A stretch of 64,000 bases of DNA from JAZDCJ01 sp036311985 (lineage in GTDB: Bacteria; Actinomycetota; Actinomycetes; Actinomycetales; Micrococcaceae), in NCBI RefSeq assembly GCF_036311985.1, contig NZ_JAZDCJ010000013.1, one strand, 5' to 3'. The notes beneath the pieces are model-generated. The model was not told where the DNA came from. It worked only from the letters and a program-made list of their open reading frames with translations, and made no database searches. Each line of letters begins with the position of its first letter. Position 1 is the first letter of the stretch. Of the stretch, positions 24,689 to 34,732 are shown piece by piece. Both the position numbers and the translations under genes were made by a program.

Positions 24689-26074
24689 ATGGAACCCATC
24701 TACGCCCTGGCGATCCTCGTGATCCTGGGACTCAGCACCGCCGTGTGGACCACCGCCGGCCTCATCCGCTACCTCGCCGGCACGCCGCGCCGCTTGCGGC
24801 GCCGCTCCGGAGCCGTGGGACACCGGACGGAATCCGGGCACGACGGCGGGGCCCCGGCGTCGTCCCCTCCCCTGCCCTCCGACGTGGCGGTCCTCGTCGC
24901 CGCGCACAACGAGGAGCTCGTGATCGCCGAGACGATCCGCTCCGCCGCGCGCCTCGTGAAGCCGCACCAGATCTACGTGGCCTCCGACGGCTCGAGCGAC
25001 CGCACCGCGGAGATCGTGCGCTCGATGGGCGCCAACGTCGTCGAGCTGTTCCCCAACCGGGGCAAGGCCGGCGCCCTCGTCGCGGCGATCGGCCACTTCC
25101 GGCTCGAGGAGCGCTACAAGGCCGTCATGCTGCTCGACGCCGACACCCAGCTCGCTGCCGACTACCTCGAGACCGCCCTGCCGATGCTGGCCGACGAGGA
25201 CGTCGTCGCCGTCGCGGGGCGCGCCTCCACGCTCGCGGACCCCGCGCCCTCGACCTGGCTCGGGAGGGTCCTCGTGGGCTACCGCGAGCGGCTCTACATC
25301 GCCGTGCAGTACCTGCACAAGTACGGCCAGGCCGCCCGGCACGTCAACGTCGTGATGATCGTGCCCGGGTTCGCGAGTCTCTACCGCACCCGCGTGCTGC
25401 GGCATATCGACATCGCCGCGAAGGGACTGGCGATCGAGGACTTCAACATGACGTTCGAGGTCCACGCCAAGAAGCTCGGCCGGATCGCGTTCCACCCGCA
25501 CGCCGCCATCGCCTACACGCAGGACCCCGACAACCTCGTCGATTACGCCAAGCAGGTCCAGCGCTGGGCGCTCGGCTTCTGGCAGACCCTGCGCCGCCAC
25601 GGCGTGCTGCACCGCGGGCTGTTCTGGCCCGTCGTCGGCTTCTACGCCGTCGAGCTCGTGTTGAGCAGCATCGTCATGCTGCTCATGCTGCCCGTGCTGA
25701 TCATGAGCACCACCGCGCTCCTGGTCTCCGAGGCCGTCGTGGTGCAGGACCAGTCCTGGCTGTGGCTGACCGGCGTGCTGCCGGTGACGGTCGTGGTGTT
25801 CGGCGTACTGCTGCCCGACTACCTGCTCACCGTCATCGCCGCCGTCATCACCCGCCGGCCGCATTACTTGCTGCTCGGGATCGTCTTCCCGCTCGTGCGC
25901 GTGCTCGACGCCTTCCTGTGCCTCAAGGCCTTCGCCCGCGCCTTCGGGCCCCGTTCCAAGACCAACGGCGCCTGGGCCAGCCCCTCCCGCCGTCCCGCCG
26001 CGCTCGACGACGCGAACGCCGAAGACGACGCCGTCGCGGACGGGCGGCGGCCGGCCGCCCTGGGCGCCGGCTGA
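24689..26074 (+). CDS. Membrane-bound family 2 glycosyltransferase (processive, PgaC/HasA-like)
   Basis: 461 aa. ATG 24689 is preferred because GGAGGG is 10 nt upstream; ATG 24680 would be only 1 nt from it. Topology: an N-terminal TM helix, the cytosolic GT2 domain, then three to four TM helices (about 311-420). Catalytic motifs are in order: VAAHNEE (about 69), ASDGSSDRT, LLDADTQ (DxD, about 148), IEDFNMTFE (about 249) and QVQRW (Q-x2-RW, about 288), the signature of processive synthases such as poly-GlcNAc, hyaluronan or cellulose synthases. With the deacetylase and UDP-uronate enzymes nearby it likely makes an exopolysaccharide. The linker GAPASSPP is encoded by the recurrent 13-mer motif. 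Confidence 0.87.
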   Translation: MEPIYALAILVILGLSTAVWTTAGLIRYLAGTPRRLRRRSGAVGHRTESGHDGGAPASSPPLPSDVAVLVAAHNEELVIAETIRSAARLVKPHQIYVASDGSSDRTAEIVRSMGANVVELFPNRGKAGALVAAIGHFRLEERYKAVMLLDADTQLAADYLETALPMLADEDVVAVAGRASTLADPAPSTWLGRVLVGYRERLYIAVQYLHKYGQAARHVNVVMIVPGFASLYRTRVLRHIDIAAKGLAIEDFNMTFEVHAKKLGRIAFHPHAAIAYTQDPDNLVDYAKQVQRWALGFWQTLRRHGVLHRGLFWPVVGFYAVELVLSSIVMLLMLPVLIMSTTALLVSEAVVVQDQSWLWLTGVLPVTVVVFGVLLPDYLLTVIAAVITRRPHYLLLGIVFPLVRVLDAFLCLKAFARAFGPRSKTNGAWASPSRRPAALDDANAEDDAVADGRRPAALGAG

Positions 26075-26082
26075 TAGGCGGC

Positions 26083-26113
26083 GCCGGGAAGTGAAGACTT
26101 CCCACTTCCCGGC
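26083..26113. terminator. Hairpin at the end of the GT2 gene
   Basis: GCCGGGAAGTG (26083-26093) pairs over 11 bp with CACTTCCCGGC (26103-26113), starting 9 bp after the stop codon. Its right arm is shared with one end of the family-2 repeat. Confidence 0.6.
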
Positions 26114-26185
26114 ACCGGGCCCCGGTGTGTCCGCCCGACACGCCGCGCTGGACGAGGTCCGGAGGCCGGGACGTGGGCAACCTCG
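26093..26185 (-). repeat. Family-2 structured repeat, copy G (93 bp, inverted)
   Basis: Read on the minus strand it aligns with 17451-17544 and 18482-18575: the end GAAGTGGGAAGTCTTC, the inner hairpin at 26123-26145 and the spacing from hairpin to ends (40 and 30 nt) all match. The hairpin keeps pairing by compensatory change: the A-T pair of copy H is T-A here. Confidence 0.6.
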
Positions 26186-26263
26186 GCACGGCGGCTTGGG
26201 GGCACCGTGGCGCAGAACCCCTCAAGGGCGAGGGAACAGGACCGCCGCAATGGTGCGGCGGAC

Positions 26264-26304
26264 CGCAGAGGGAGCCCGGGTCATCGGCCCGGGCTCCCTC
26301 TGCG
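26264..26304. terminator. Perfect 17-bp hairpin between GT2 and LAL regulator genes
   Basis: CGCAGAGGGAGCCCGGG (26264-26280) is fully complementary to CCCGGGCTCCCTCTGCG (26288-26304) with a 7-nt loop, followed by TTGTCG. It sits 24 bp past the LuxR stop and serves convergent transcription. Confidence 0.8.
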
Positions 26305-26327
26305 TTGTCGTCGGCCGCGCCGGGCCG

Positions 26328-29123
26328 CTAGACCTGCGCGTTCTCGCTCGCGCTGTACCCGGCGTGGCCGTTGCCGTTCGCGGTCCCGTTCGCGTGGCCG
26401 TTGCTCAGCATGGCGGTCAGGTGGGCGCGCGTGCGGGCCCCGAGCTTGCGGTAGACCTTGGTCAGCCGCACCTCCACGGTCCGCAGGGAGACGAACAGCT
26501 CGGCCGCGATCTCCTTGTTCCGCCGGCCCTGGATGACGCGTTCGACGACGGCGCGCTCGTCCGCGCTCAGCTGGGCCATGAGCGGATGCTGGATCGGATC
26601 CCCGCCCGCGGCCCCGTCGAGCGTGAGGTGCTCGGCCCACGTCGTCGCCCCGACCTCGCGGTAGAGCGTCTTGGCCGTGCGCAGGGTCTCGTGCGCCTGG
26701 TCCACCTGGCCGTACTCGTGCAGGCGGCGCGCGTAGGCGGCCATGAGGGGGGCCAGCTCGTACTGGTTCTGCCGCTGGGACCCCGTGCGGACGGCCTGCG
26801 CGTAGACGTCGAGCGAATCCTGGCCGCGCATCAAGGCAGCCCGGGAGCGGGCCAGCGCCATCCGCGACCACTTGGACGGGAACCGCGCCACCCGCTGCTG
26901 GAAGTCCCGGCAGCGCACGGCCGCCTCGGCCTCCTGGCCCGTGAGCACGAGGAGCTCGATGAGGCGCGGCTCGAGCCGCTTCAGCTCGGGGTTCTCGATG
27001 AACTCCGTCAGCGAGGCGGCGCGTAAGAGCTTGCGCACGGCTAGCTCGTAGTCGCCGGTCAGGGCCGCGAAGCCGCCCTCGATCGAGGACAGCCGGGCCA
27101 CAAGCCACGCATGCGACTCGGGCGAGGCGACGGTGCGCAGCTTCACGGCGTAGGCCTCCGCGAGGTCGGACCGGTCCTTGGCGAACCAGTACCAGGTCAT
27201 GTACAGCCATCGGTAGGGGCGCAGGACCTCGCTGTCGGTCATCGTCCCGATCAGCTCGATCGCGCTGAACGCGCCCGAGATGTTCCCGGCCCGCAGCTCG
27301 TTCTCGACACGGACGAACCGCGAGATGTCCATCCACAGCGTCTCGGCATGGTTGGGCGTCTCGACGAAGCGCGAGAGCACGGCCCGGCACTCGCCGTAGT
27401 GGCCGGCGTGGGTCAGCGCCACCGCCACCATGACCAGCGTCTGCGGCGGGACGTCACCCGGGTCGGCGTTCATGATCGACTCGTAGGCCCGCTCCGCCGC
27501 GCCCGCACGGCCCTGGAGCGCCTCGACGAGGCACGCGTTCCCGTCCTGCAGGTACCGCGAGGACGGCTCGGCCACGTCGAGGTAGCCCCGCGCCCCGGCC
27601 GCGGCTGCCAGCGCCTCGCTCGCCTCCCAGCGCACGGCGTGGAAGAGCGAGGCGAGGACCCAGGCATGGGCGCACTCGGCGGCCTCCGTCGGGCTCGCCG
27701 ATCCGTCCTCGGCCACCCGCAGCGTGGACTGCAGCCCACGCTGCGGCGCCGTGAGGTTGAGCAGGAAACCGTACTCCATGCGCAGGGTCTCGAGCGCGAT
27801 CGGGTGCTGCTCGTTTCCCGGCGAGCGCGAGACCACGTGCACGTAGCGCCGCACCCACGACAGCCGCCCCGTCAGTACGAGCGCGTGGCACACGTTGATC
27901 AGCGCGGCGGTCGCCTCGGGGTTGGCGAGTCGGCGCCGCAAGGCCAGTTCGATGAGCTCGAGCCCGGGGACGGGCCAGCCTTCGCGGATGAAGGACTCGG
28001 CCGCGCCGAGCAGCTCCACGGCCGTGGCCTGGCGCGCCCCGGCGAGCGTGCCGTGCCACAGCGTGAGGCGGTCGTCGAAGCCCTCGCACGCGGCAGCCAG
28101 CGCCTCGTGCGCCTCGCGGCGCTTCTGCGAGCCCTGTTCCCAGTACGCGTAGGACCTGATGGCCGGTTTCAGTTCGAGGTAGCTCCCGTTGACCTCAATC
28201 CAGCCGTCGTCGATGAGGTCGGAGACCAGGTCGACGGCGGCCGGGTCGGTGCGCATGAGCGCCTCCATGGGCGTCAGTTGCGCGGTCGCGAGCAGCTCCA
28301 CGAACCGCCGGGCGCGCTCATCCAGGCGATCCAGCCCCTGGGCCGCGGCCCTCGTCGAGGCCGTGCCCATACGCAGCGGCAGGCGCATCGGGTCCCAGCC
28401 GTTGAGCTGGCGGGCGGGGAGCAGCTCGAGCGTCTCCCGCACGGCCCGCGGCACCCCCTCGGCATGTCCGACGACGGTGCGCAGCACCGCGGCCTGGGCG
28501 CCGGGCCCGGCGAGGTCCCCGGCCAGGGTGAGTGCCTCGTCGAAGTCGAGAGGACGCAGCTCACGGGCCGGCCACCCCGAGAGGGGGCCGCCTGCTTCGA
28601 CCTCGGTGGCCGCGCAGATCAACGTGATCCCCGCGGCGTGGGCGCGCGTGGAGAGGTGCCCGAGGACCTCGAGGCTCGGGCGGTCCATCGCGTCGACGTC
28701 GTCGATCAGGACGACCCGGCGGATGGCCGTCTCGGGCTTGCAGAACGTGCCGACGAGCCGGGCGACCTGGAACGGGTCGTCGCCCGCCTCGCCCGTGGCC
28801 AGGGCGGATCCGACCTCGTCGGTCCCCTCGACGCCCGTGATCTCGAACGCGGCGAGGAGCGCGTGGACGCCCGAGAAGGACCGCCCGGTCTCGCTACCAT
28901 TGACGAGGACGACGGCGGGGGCCGGGTCCAGGTCCGACTGCAGCTTGTCCATCACGGCCGTCTTGCCGATGCCCGGGGCGCCCGTGAGCAGCAGGACGGA
29001 ACCCGTTGGCGCGGCCGTCAGCGACTTCAGTTCCTGGAGCAGCTCGGCGCGGCCCACGAGTTGCGACGGCTGCCGGTGGTCGGGAGCCAAGGACAGCGGA
29101 GTGCTGGACATCGGGACTAGCAC
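26328..29123 (-). CDS. LAL-type (large ATP-binding) LuxR transcriptional regulator
   Basis: 931 aa from GTG 29123, which has GGAGG 4 nt upstream; ATG 29111 is the alternative. The N-terminal ATPase is intact: Walker A LLTGAPGIGKTAVMDKL (about residues 45-61) and Walker B RRVVLIDDVDAMD. A long helical TPR-like middle follows, and a C-terminal LuxR helix-turn-helix (LSADERAVVERVIQGRRNKE, FVSLRTVEVRLTKVYRKLGA). Members are ATP-dependent activators of catabolic or secondary-metabolite genes. It faces the polysaccharide cluster tail-to-tail, so a regulatory link is possible but unproven. Unlike the LuxR protein at 14740-17298, its ATP site looks functional. Confidence 0.85.
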   Translation of the reverse strand: MLVPMSSTPLSLAPDHRQPSQLVGRAELLQELKSLTAAPTGSVLLLTGAPGIGKTAVMDKLQSDLDPAPAVVLVNGSETGRSFSGVHALLAAFEITGVEGTDEVGSALATGEAGDDPFQVARLVGTFCKPETAIRRVVLIDDVDAMDRPSLEVLGHLSTRAHAAGITLICAATEVEAGGPLSGWPARELRPLDFDEALTLAGDLAGPGAQAAVLRTVVGHAEGVPRAVRETLELLPARQLNGWDPMRLPLRMGTASTRAAAQGLDRLDERARRFVELLATAQLTPMEALMRTDPAAVDLVSDLIDDGWIEVNGSYLELKPAIRSYAYWEQGSQKRREAHEALAAACEGFDDRLTLWHGTLAGARQATAVELLGAAESFIREGWPVPGLELIELALRRRLANPEATAALINVCHALVLTGRLSWVRRYVHVVSRSPGNEQHPIALETLRMEYGFLLNLTAPQRGLQSTLRVAEDGSASPTEAAECAHAWVLASLFHAVRWEASEALAAAAGARGYLDVAEPSSRYLQDGNACLVEALQGRAGAAERAYESIMNADPGDVPPQTLVMVAVALTHAGHYGECRAVLSRFVETPNHAETLWMDISRFVRVENELRAGNISGAFSAIELIGTMTDSEVLRPYRWLYMTWYWFAKDRSDLAEAYAVKLRTVASPESHAWLVARLSSIEGGFAALTGDYELAVRKLLRAASLTEFIENPELKRLEPRLIELLVLTGQEAEAAVRCRDFQQRVARFPSKWSRMALARSRAALMRGQDSLDVYAQAVRTGSQRQNQYELAPLMAAYARRLHEYGQVDQAHETLRTAKTLYREVGATTWAEHLTLDGAAGGDPIQHPLMAQLSADERAVVERVIQGRRNKEIAAELFVSLRTVEVRLTKVYRKLGARTRAHLTAMLSNGHANGTANGNGHAGYSASENAQV

Positions 29124-29820
29124 GCGTCCTCCACTGGCGTAGTGCAGCCACCCGGCACAGCGACTTGCCGGTCGAGGCAGCCGTGAAGGCTGCCTAAATG
29201 AATATGGTTCAAGAAACCGGGACGCATGAAACTCCCCCCAAAAGAGATGTATGCATTTATGATCAACGCGCACCGGATTCCCCAACCCGGATACGGTTTC
29301 AAACGGTGGGCAGCGCGTTCGCCCAACAGAACCCCAACTCGCGCCGCCCGCACGTGCCGCTTCCAGTCTCAGACTGGCGCGGCCTTGCTTCGGTATTTAT
29401 GCGATTGTATTGAATATTCGTTTCCTACTCAATGCGCCTGCCCATTCATGCGGAAAACCACAAAAGCACTTGTCAGAGGCAGATTACACGGCGCTCACCT
29501 TCGGGATCAACGGCCTCGACGGGATCCCACCCGCCATCGCCTACCTCTAGGAGAACACCAACACCTCCACTTCAGCACTCTTGGTGCGGGTTCCCAAGAA
29601 GGTTGAACCACAAAGTTTTCGTCAACAATGTGGGCACCCATGTGGGCAAAAGCCTTGATCCGGTCGGAATCTCCTGCTATCACGAGTCGAGCTACCACCT
29701 CGCCACCCCAGCGCGCACTACGCAACATGGTCGCCGGCCCCACCCCGCGCCCGGGATACGGGGCCCGGAAGGCGCGCATCCGGCGTCGTACTCCGCCCGT
29801 TCCCGACCTCGGCCGCGCCC
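29124..29820. other. Relatively AT-rich intergenic region, 697 bp
   Basis: Open frames exist on both strands but none has a family motif, ribosome site or the third-position GC bias of real genes here, so I call none. Base composition from about 29190 to 29720 is clearly less GC-rich than the rest of the window. Structures: AGGCAGCC/GGCTGCCT hairpin (29175-29195) in the LuxR leader, CCAGTCT/AGACTGG palindrome (29363-29377), and a copy of the CCGGCGTCGTAC motif (29780-29791). It may be an acquired remnant or a large control region. Confidence 0.45.
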
Positions 29821-30837
29821 CTAGCGCGCCGCGTCCGCCGGCGTGCGCCGCGCCCGCGTCAGCTCGGCACGGGCCGCGAGCTCCGCATCCGCCGGGTAGG
29901 CGACCTCCTCCAGCACCAGCGGATGGGGCGCGGCGAGGGTCGTCCTGGCATCGCGGATCCGCTGGCCGAGCCGCAGCGCGAGCCAGCCCGGCTCCTCACG
30001 GCCGTCCCCGACCCGCAGCACCGCCCCGACGAGCGTGCGCACCATGTTGTGGCAGAACGCGTCCGCCCGCAGGTGCGCCACGATGATGCCGTCCGCGCCG
30101 CGATCGAACCGGAACTCCTCGAGCGTGCGGATCGTCGTCGCACCCTCCCGCGGCTTGCAGAAGCTCAGGAAGTCGTGCCGCCCGTTGAGCGCCGCGGCCT
30201 CGGCGTTGAGCGCGTCGACGTCCAGGGCGGAGTCGAACCACAGCGTGTCGTTGCGCGTGAGCGGATCCCAGCGCCCGCCGCCGTCCGCGATCCGGTACGA
30301 ATAGCGCCTCCACAGGGCCGAGAAGCGGGCATCGAACCCTGGCCCGGCGAGCGCGGCCGCGTGCACCACGACCTCGCTGCCGTAGCGGCCCATGACCCCG
30401 CGCAGGCGGCGCACGAGCGCGGTCTCCGGCGGGATGTCCTTGCCGCGCGGAAGCCCCGAGTACTCGTCCGGCGTGAGGTCGAAGTGCACGACCTGGCCGC
30501 GCGCGTGCACCCCCGCGTCCGTGCGGCCTGCGACCGTCGTGCGCACGGGCCGGCGGAAGAGCAGCGCGAGGGCCTCCTCGACGAGGCCCTGCACCGTGCG
30601 CCGACCGGGCTGCGTGGCCCAACCGGAGAACCCGGTGCCGTCGTAGGCCAGGTCCATGCGGATCCGTACGGTGGGGATCCCGGGAAGCGTCGGGGCTTCG
30701 GGGATTGTGGCGGCTTCAGGTGCCGCGGGGGCGGTGGCGGTCTCGGAGGCTTCGGGTTCCCGGGGGGCCTCCGCGCGAGCGTCCGGCCCGGCGGCCTCCT
30801 GACGCGCCGGGTTGCCGGCCGGGAGGGAGTTTTCCAT
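29821..30837 (-). CDS. truA: tRNA pseudouridine(38-40) synthase TruA
   Basis: 338 aa. Makes pseudouridine at positions 38-40 of the anticodon stem. The catalytic Asp is in AGRTDAGVHARGQV. RIRMDLAYDGTGFSGWATQ opens the conserved domain, and RYSYRI, FCKPREG and FCHNMVRTLVGAVLRVG are family motifs. About 57 Ala/Pro/Glu-rich residues precede the domain, an extension of unknown use. TAGAAT (30844-30849, minus strand) ends 7 nt before ATG 30837, and there is no ribosome site, so translation is probably leaderless. Separated from rplQ, its usual neighbour, by the ABC exporter insertion. Confidence 0.95.
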   Translation of the reverse strand: MENSLPAGNPARQEAAGPDARAEAPREPEASETATAPAAPEAATIPEAPTLPGIPTVRIRMDLAYDGTGFSGWATQPGRRTVQGLVEEALALLFRRPVRTTVAGRTDAGVHARGQVVHFDLTPDEYSGLPRGKDIPPETALVRRLRGVMGRYGSEVVVHAAALAGPGFDARFSALWRRYSYRIADGGGRWDPLTRNDTLWFDSALDVDALNAEAAALNGRHDFLSFCKPREGATTIRTLEEFRFDRGADGIIVAHLRADAFCHNMVRTLVGAVLRVGDGREEPGWLALRLGQRIRDARTTLAAPHPLVLEEVAYPADAELAARAELTRARRTPADAAR

Positions 30838-31187
30838 GCGCACGATTCTAGGCGTAGGGACAGGGGCGGCCGCTCCCCACGCGCCGCAAGTGATTGGCCT
30901 CCCCGATCATCACGTCCTGGACGAAACCGTGACCGTTGGACGACGAATCGTCCAAGACCTGACGATCCATCGGCGGCGGCGCGCGGCGGCCCCACGCTCC
31001 GGGCGATGTTGCGGCGCACGGCCATCTCCGCGCTCCGGACCGCAGCTGTCCGAACCTCCCTTCCACATCCGTGACATGGGCGGATTCGTCCACACGGTGT
31101 TCAGGAAGCTCTTCACACCCATGTCGGAAGCGGATAGCGTGAACTGATTGCCCGGCGCACACAGCGCTGGCCGGAGGGGGGTCCGCG
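30838..31187. promoter_or_regulatory. Divergent control region between truA and the ABC exporter
   Basis: 350 bp without a gene. Key element: perfect inverted repeat TTGGACGA/TCGTCCAA around CGAA (30936-30955), a good size for a dimeric repressor operator. The truA -10-like TAGAAT is at 30844-30849. The exporter's GTG 31188 has GGAGGGGGG upstream. Confidence 0.4.
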
Positions 31188-34100
31188 GTGCTGATGCGTC
31201 TCATCGCACTCCCCCGCGCGCGCCGGCACCGCGGGCTGCTGACCGTGTTCGGGGGGGCCGTGCTCCTAGCGACCGCCGCGTTGACGCTCGGCAGCGGGCA
31301 CGCGGGGCTCGCGACGGGGCACGCCCTGCGCGCGCTGGCGGCCGGGCCGCAGGACTCGACGACGTACCTCGCGCTCCACTCGGGCGCGGCCTCCGACCGG
31401 CAGGCCTTCGACGCCCTCGTGGCCGCGCGGGGGCTCGAGGACGGGGTCGCGCGGTCGGACGCTTCCCTACTCACCGGCTTGGATCTCGCAGGCGACGCCG
31501 GGGCCGCCGCCCCGGGCGACGGCAGCACCGCTCCCGGTGCGGACGGCGAGGCCGGCGCGGGTAACACCGAAAACCCCGACGACGCCGGGGCCGCCACCGC
31601 GGAACGGCCGGCCATCGCCGTGGTCTCCTCGGAGGCCTTCACGCTCGAGGACGCGCCGCCCGTCGACTCCGATGAGTCGCCGGGCCCCGTGGTCCGGGTG
31701 GCCGTCGGAGCGTCCTCAGCCGAGGCGTACGGGCTGGGCCCTGGAAGGACCCTGCCCCTGGAGGGGAAGGACGGTGGACCCGCGGCGGTCCTGCTCGTCG
31801 CCTCCGTGCTGGACGACCCCGAACCGTCCGCCGCCGCCCTGCTCGCCCACCCGGCCGCAGCGCTCGACGGGCCCGTGCTGGTCCTCGCCGCCCCCGTCGA
31901 CGCCGCCGCGCTCCTCGTGGACGCCGGCGCCTCGGAGCGCACGCTGCACGGGCTGGCCCTGGATCCGGACACCGTGGAGGCCGGCCAGTTGTCCCGCCTC
32001 GTCGCCGGGCTCGGCGGCCTCGCCGACGCCGCGGCGGCCGACCGAGCCGTGAACCGCTCCGGCGTCGTCGCGAGCGGCGCCCTGCCCGCGAGCTCGCCAC
32101 CGCGGCCGCGGCCTCCCAGTCCGCGGGCGCGATCATCCCCGCGGCTGCCGTCCTCCTCGTCCTCGTCGCCGTCCTGGCCCTCGCGATGCTGGCCCGTCTG
32201 CTCGTCCGCTACCGCTCGCAGGAGGCGCTGCTGCTCGTCTCGCGCGGCACCGCACCGGGGCAGACCACCGCGCTCGCCGCCGCCGAGTCGGCCGTTCCCG
32301 CCGTCGCCGGCGCGCTCGCGGGTTGGGGCCTGGGCGCCGCGCTGCTGCCCGTCCTCGCCCGTTGGCGCACCGGCGCACCCGGAGGCTACGTGCCGCTGCT
32401 GGGAGAGGCGGCCGCGGTGACGTGGTGGGTTCCCGTCGCCGCGGCGGGCACCGGCGTCGTCCTCGCCACCGGCGCCGCCCTGCTGGCCGCCCTGCGCTCC
32501 CTGCCCGACACCGGCACCGCGCTGCGCCGCCTGGCCCCGGTCGGCTACGTGCTCGGCGTCCTCGGCGCCGGGGCGGCGGCCCTCAGCACGTGGCAGCTGC
32601 TCACGACCGGCTCGCCGCTGAACGCCGGCGCGGCCGGAGGGGCGAACCCCGTCGCCGCGCCCGCGCCCGCGCTGCTGATCGTGGGGCTCTGCCTCGCGGC
32701 GGTGGGCCTCGGCGCGGCGGCAGTGCGGCTCGCCGACCCGCTGCTCGGCCGGTTCCCCGGCATGCCGGCCGTCCTGGCGGGGCGGACGCTCGCGCGTTCG
32801 TTCGGCTACTTCGCCGTTCCTGCGCTGCTCGTGGCCTTGACCCTGTCCTCGGCCGCCTTCAGCGCCTCGTTCACTGCGACCGGCGGGGCCGCGCAGCATG
32901 CGGCCGGCCAGCTCGGAGGCGGCACGGTGCGGGCCGCGTTCCCCGGGCCCGGCACGGTGCGGCCGGGAGCGGGAATCGTGCCGCTCGCGCCCGTGTCGGA
33001 GGCCGGCGCAACGGCCTCACGGGTCTACTCGGCCGAACTGCGCACCGGGTCCGAGCGCTCCATGCTCTCGGCCGTCGACTCCACGGCGCTAGCCGGCCTG
33101 GTGGGCGCGGACCCGGGGATCTTCGACGCCGAGCGCGCCGCCGCCCTCCTCGGCGGTCCGGGCGTCCTCGGGAGCGCGGACCTGGGCGCGCCGTCCGACG
33201 GCTTCGACGGCGCCGACGGCTCCACAGGACGTCCCACCGGGACGACGGGCGGGTCCGGCACGGCCGGCGCGCCCGCCGACTGGCCCGAGCCCCTCGTGGT
33301 TCCGGAGGGCACGGACTCCATCCGGCTTGTGGCGCGGGCCGAGCGGGTCGCCTTCGAGGCCGACGTCTTCGAAGCGCCGAGCGAAGCCGAGCTGGCACAG
33401 ATGACCCCCGCCGAGCAGAACGCGTTCCACGACATGATCCGGCGTCTGCGCGAGGCGGGGCAGGCCACGGGAACCGGACGGGCCCTGACCGCCACGGCCT
33501 GGATCGCGGATGCCGACGGCCAGTTGCACGCCATTCCCGCCACCGCGCCCGCCGCGCTGCCCGTCGTGGCCGGGACGGAGGCCGAACTCGAGATCGACTT
33601 CCCGCTCCCCGACGCCGCCAGGCAGCCGCTCCGGATCGCCGCCCTCGACCTCGACGCCGCCCCGCCGGACGGCAGCGCCCACCACGAGCTCCAGCTCCGC
33701 ACGGTGGACTTCACGGGCGCGCCACACGGGGCCCCATTGGCGGCCGAAGACTTCATCGTCCCCGCGGGGGACTTCACCGGCGAGGGGCTCGCGGACGCGC
33801 AGCAGCAGGGACTCGACGCCGTCTACGACTTCGAATGGGCCGACGGACGCTTCACCCGGGCGAGGTTCATCGCGGCGCCCATCGCCGACGCCCCGGTCCC
33901 GGCCATCCTCTCCGCCGAGCTCGCGGGCCGGATCGGCACCCTGGGCGGGCCCCTCGGGGCCGCCGTCGGCGGGACGCGGCTCCAGCTCGACGTCGCCGGC
34001 ACCGCGCCCGTGCTGCCCGGCCTCCCCACGGCGTCGGGAGTCCTCGTCGACTGGCCACGCCTGCAGGCCGCGTACCTTCACCACTCCCCCGTCCAGCCGC

Positions 34101-34732
34101 GGCCCAACCAGCTCTGGGCCTCCCCCGCCGACGGATCCGCCACGGCCGGCGCAGCCTCGGCCCCCGGCGAGCCCACCGGCGCCGCCGCAGGCACAGCCGC
34201 ACCCCACGCCACGTCCGCAGAGCTTGGCCGGATCCTCGCCGCGCTCCCCGGTGCCGGGGCCGTCGACACCGCGGAGGCCGCCGCGCCGCAGCGCTTCACG
34301 AGCCCGGCCCGGGACGCGCTGTGGATCGGCTTCGCGGGCATCCTGCTGCTCGGCGGAACGGCCCTCGCGGCGGCGACGCTCGCGCTCGTCCACCACCGCC
34401 GCCGCGAGACCTCGATCCTGCGCGCCCTCGGCCTCTCCGCCGCGGCCCAGGTGCGCAGCCGCAGGCTGGAGCTCGCGCTGGTCGGAGGCACCGGCGTCGT
34501 CTGCGGAACCCTCGTGGGGCTCGGCACCGCGGCCCTCACGGCCACGCTCTTCGCCCGCTCCGCGCTCGTCGGCGCGCCCGCGGAAATGCCCGTGCCGTTC
34601 CTCGTGGACTGGCCCGTCCTGGCCGCCGCCGCGGCCGTCGAACTCGGCGCCGTCGCGACGTGCGTGTGGTGGTACGGGCGCGCCGTCGGCCGGCACGCCC
34701 GCAGCGGCGAGCTGGCGGTGGACTTCCGATGA
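31188..34732 (+). pseudogene. FtsX/MacB-type ABC exporter permease 1, single frame break
   Basis: GTG 31188 with GGAGGGGGG 8 nt upstream. The protein would be about 1,180 aa: N-terminal TM helix (GLLTVFGGAVLLATAALTLG), a large extracytoplasmic domain, several TM helices, a second extracytoplasmic domain, and the C-terminal FtsX block (ALWIGFAGILLLGGTALAAA, RRRETSILRALGLSAAAQVR). One base is missing near 32090 (between GALPA and ELATAAAA); restoring it reopens the frame into the TM helix AAAVLLVLVAVLALAMLARL. Flanking reading frames are well conserved, so this is either a very recent mutation or a sequencing indel. The stop overlaps permease 2 (ATGA). Confidence 0.7.

Noticed and set aside
29226..29824. 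Open frames in the AT-richer spacer (both strands)
   Set aside because: No recognizable motifs, no ribosome sites, poor third-position GC bias and mutually overlapping frames; not supported as genes.
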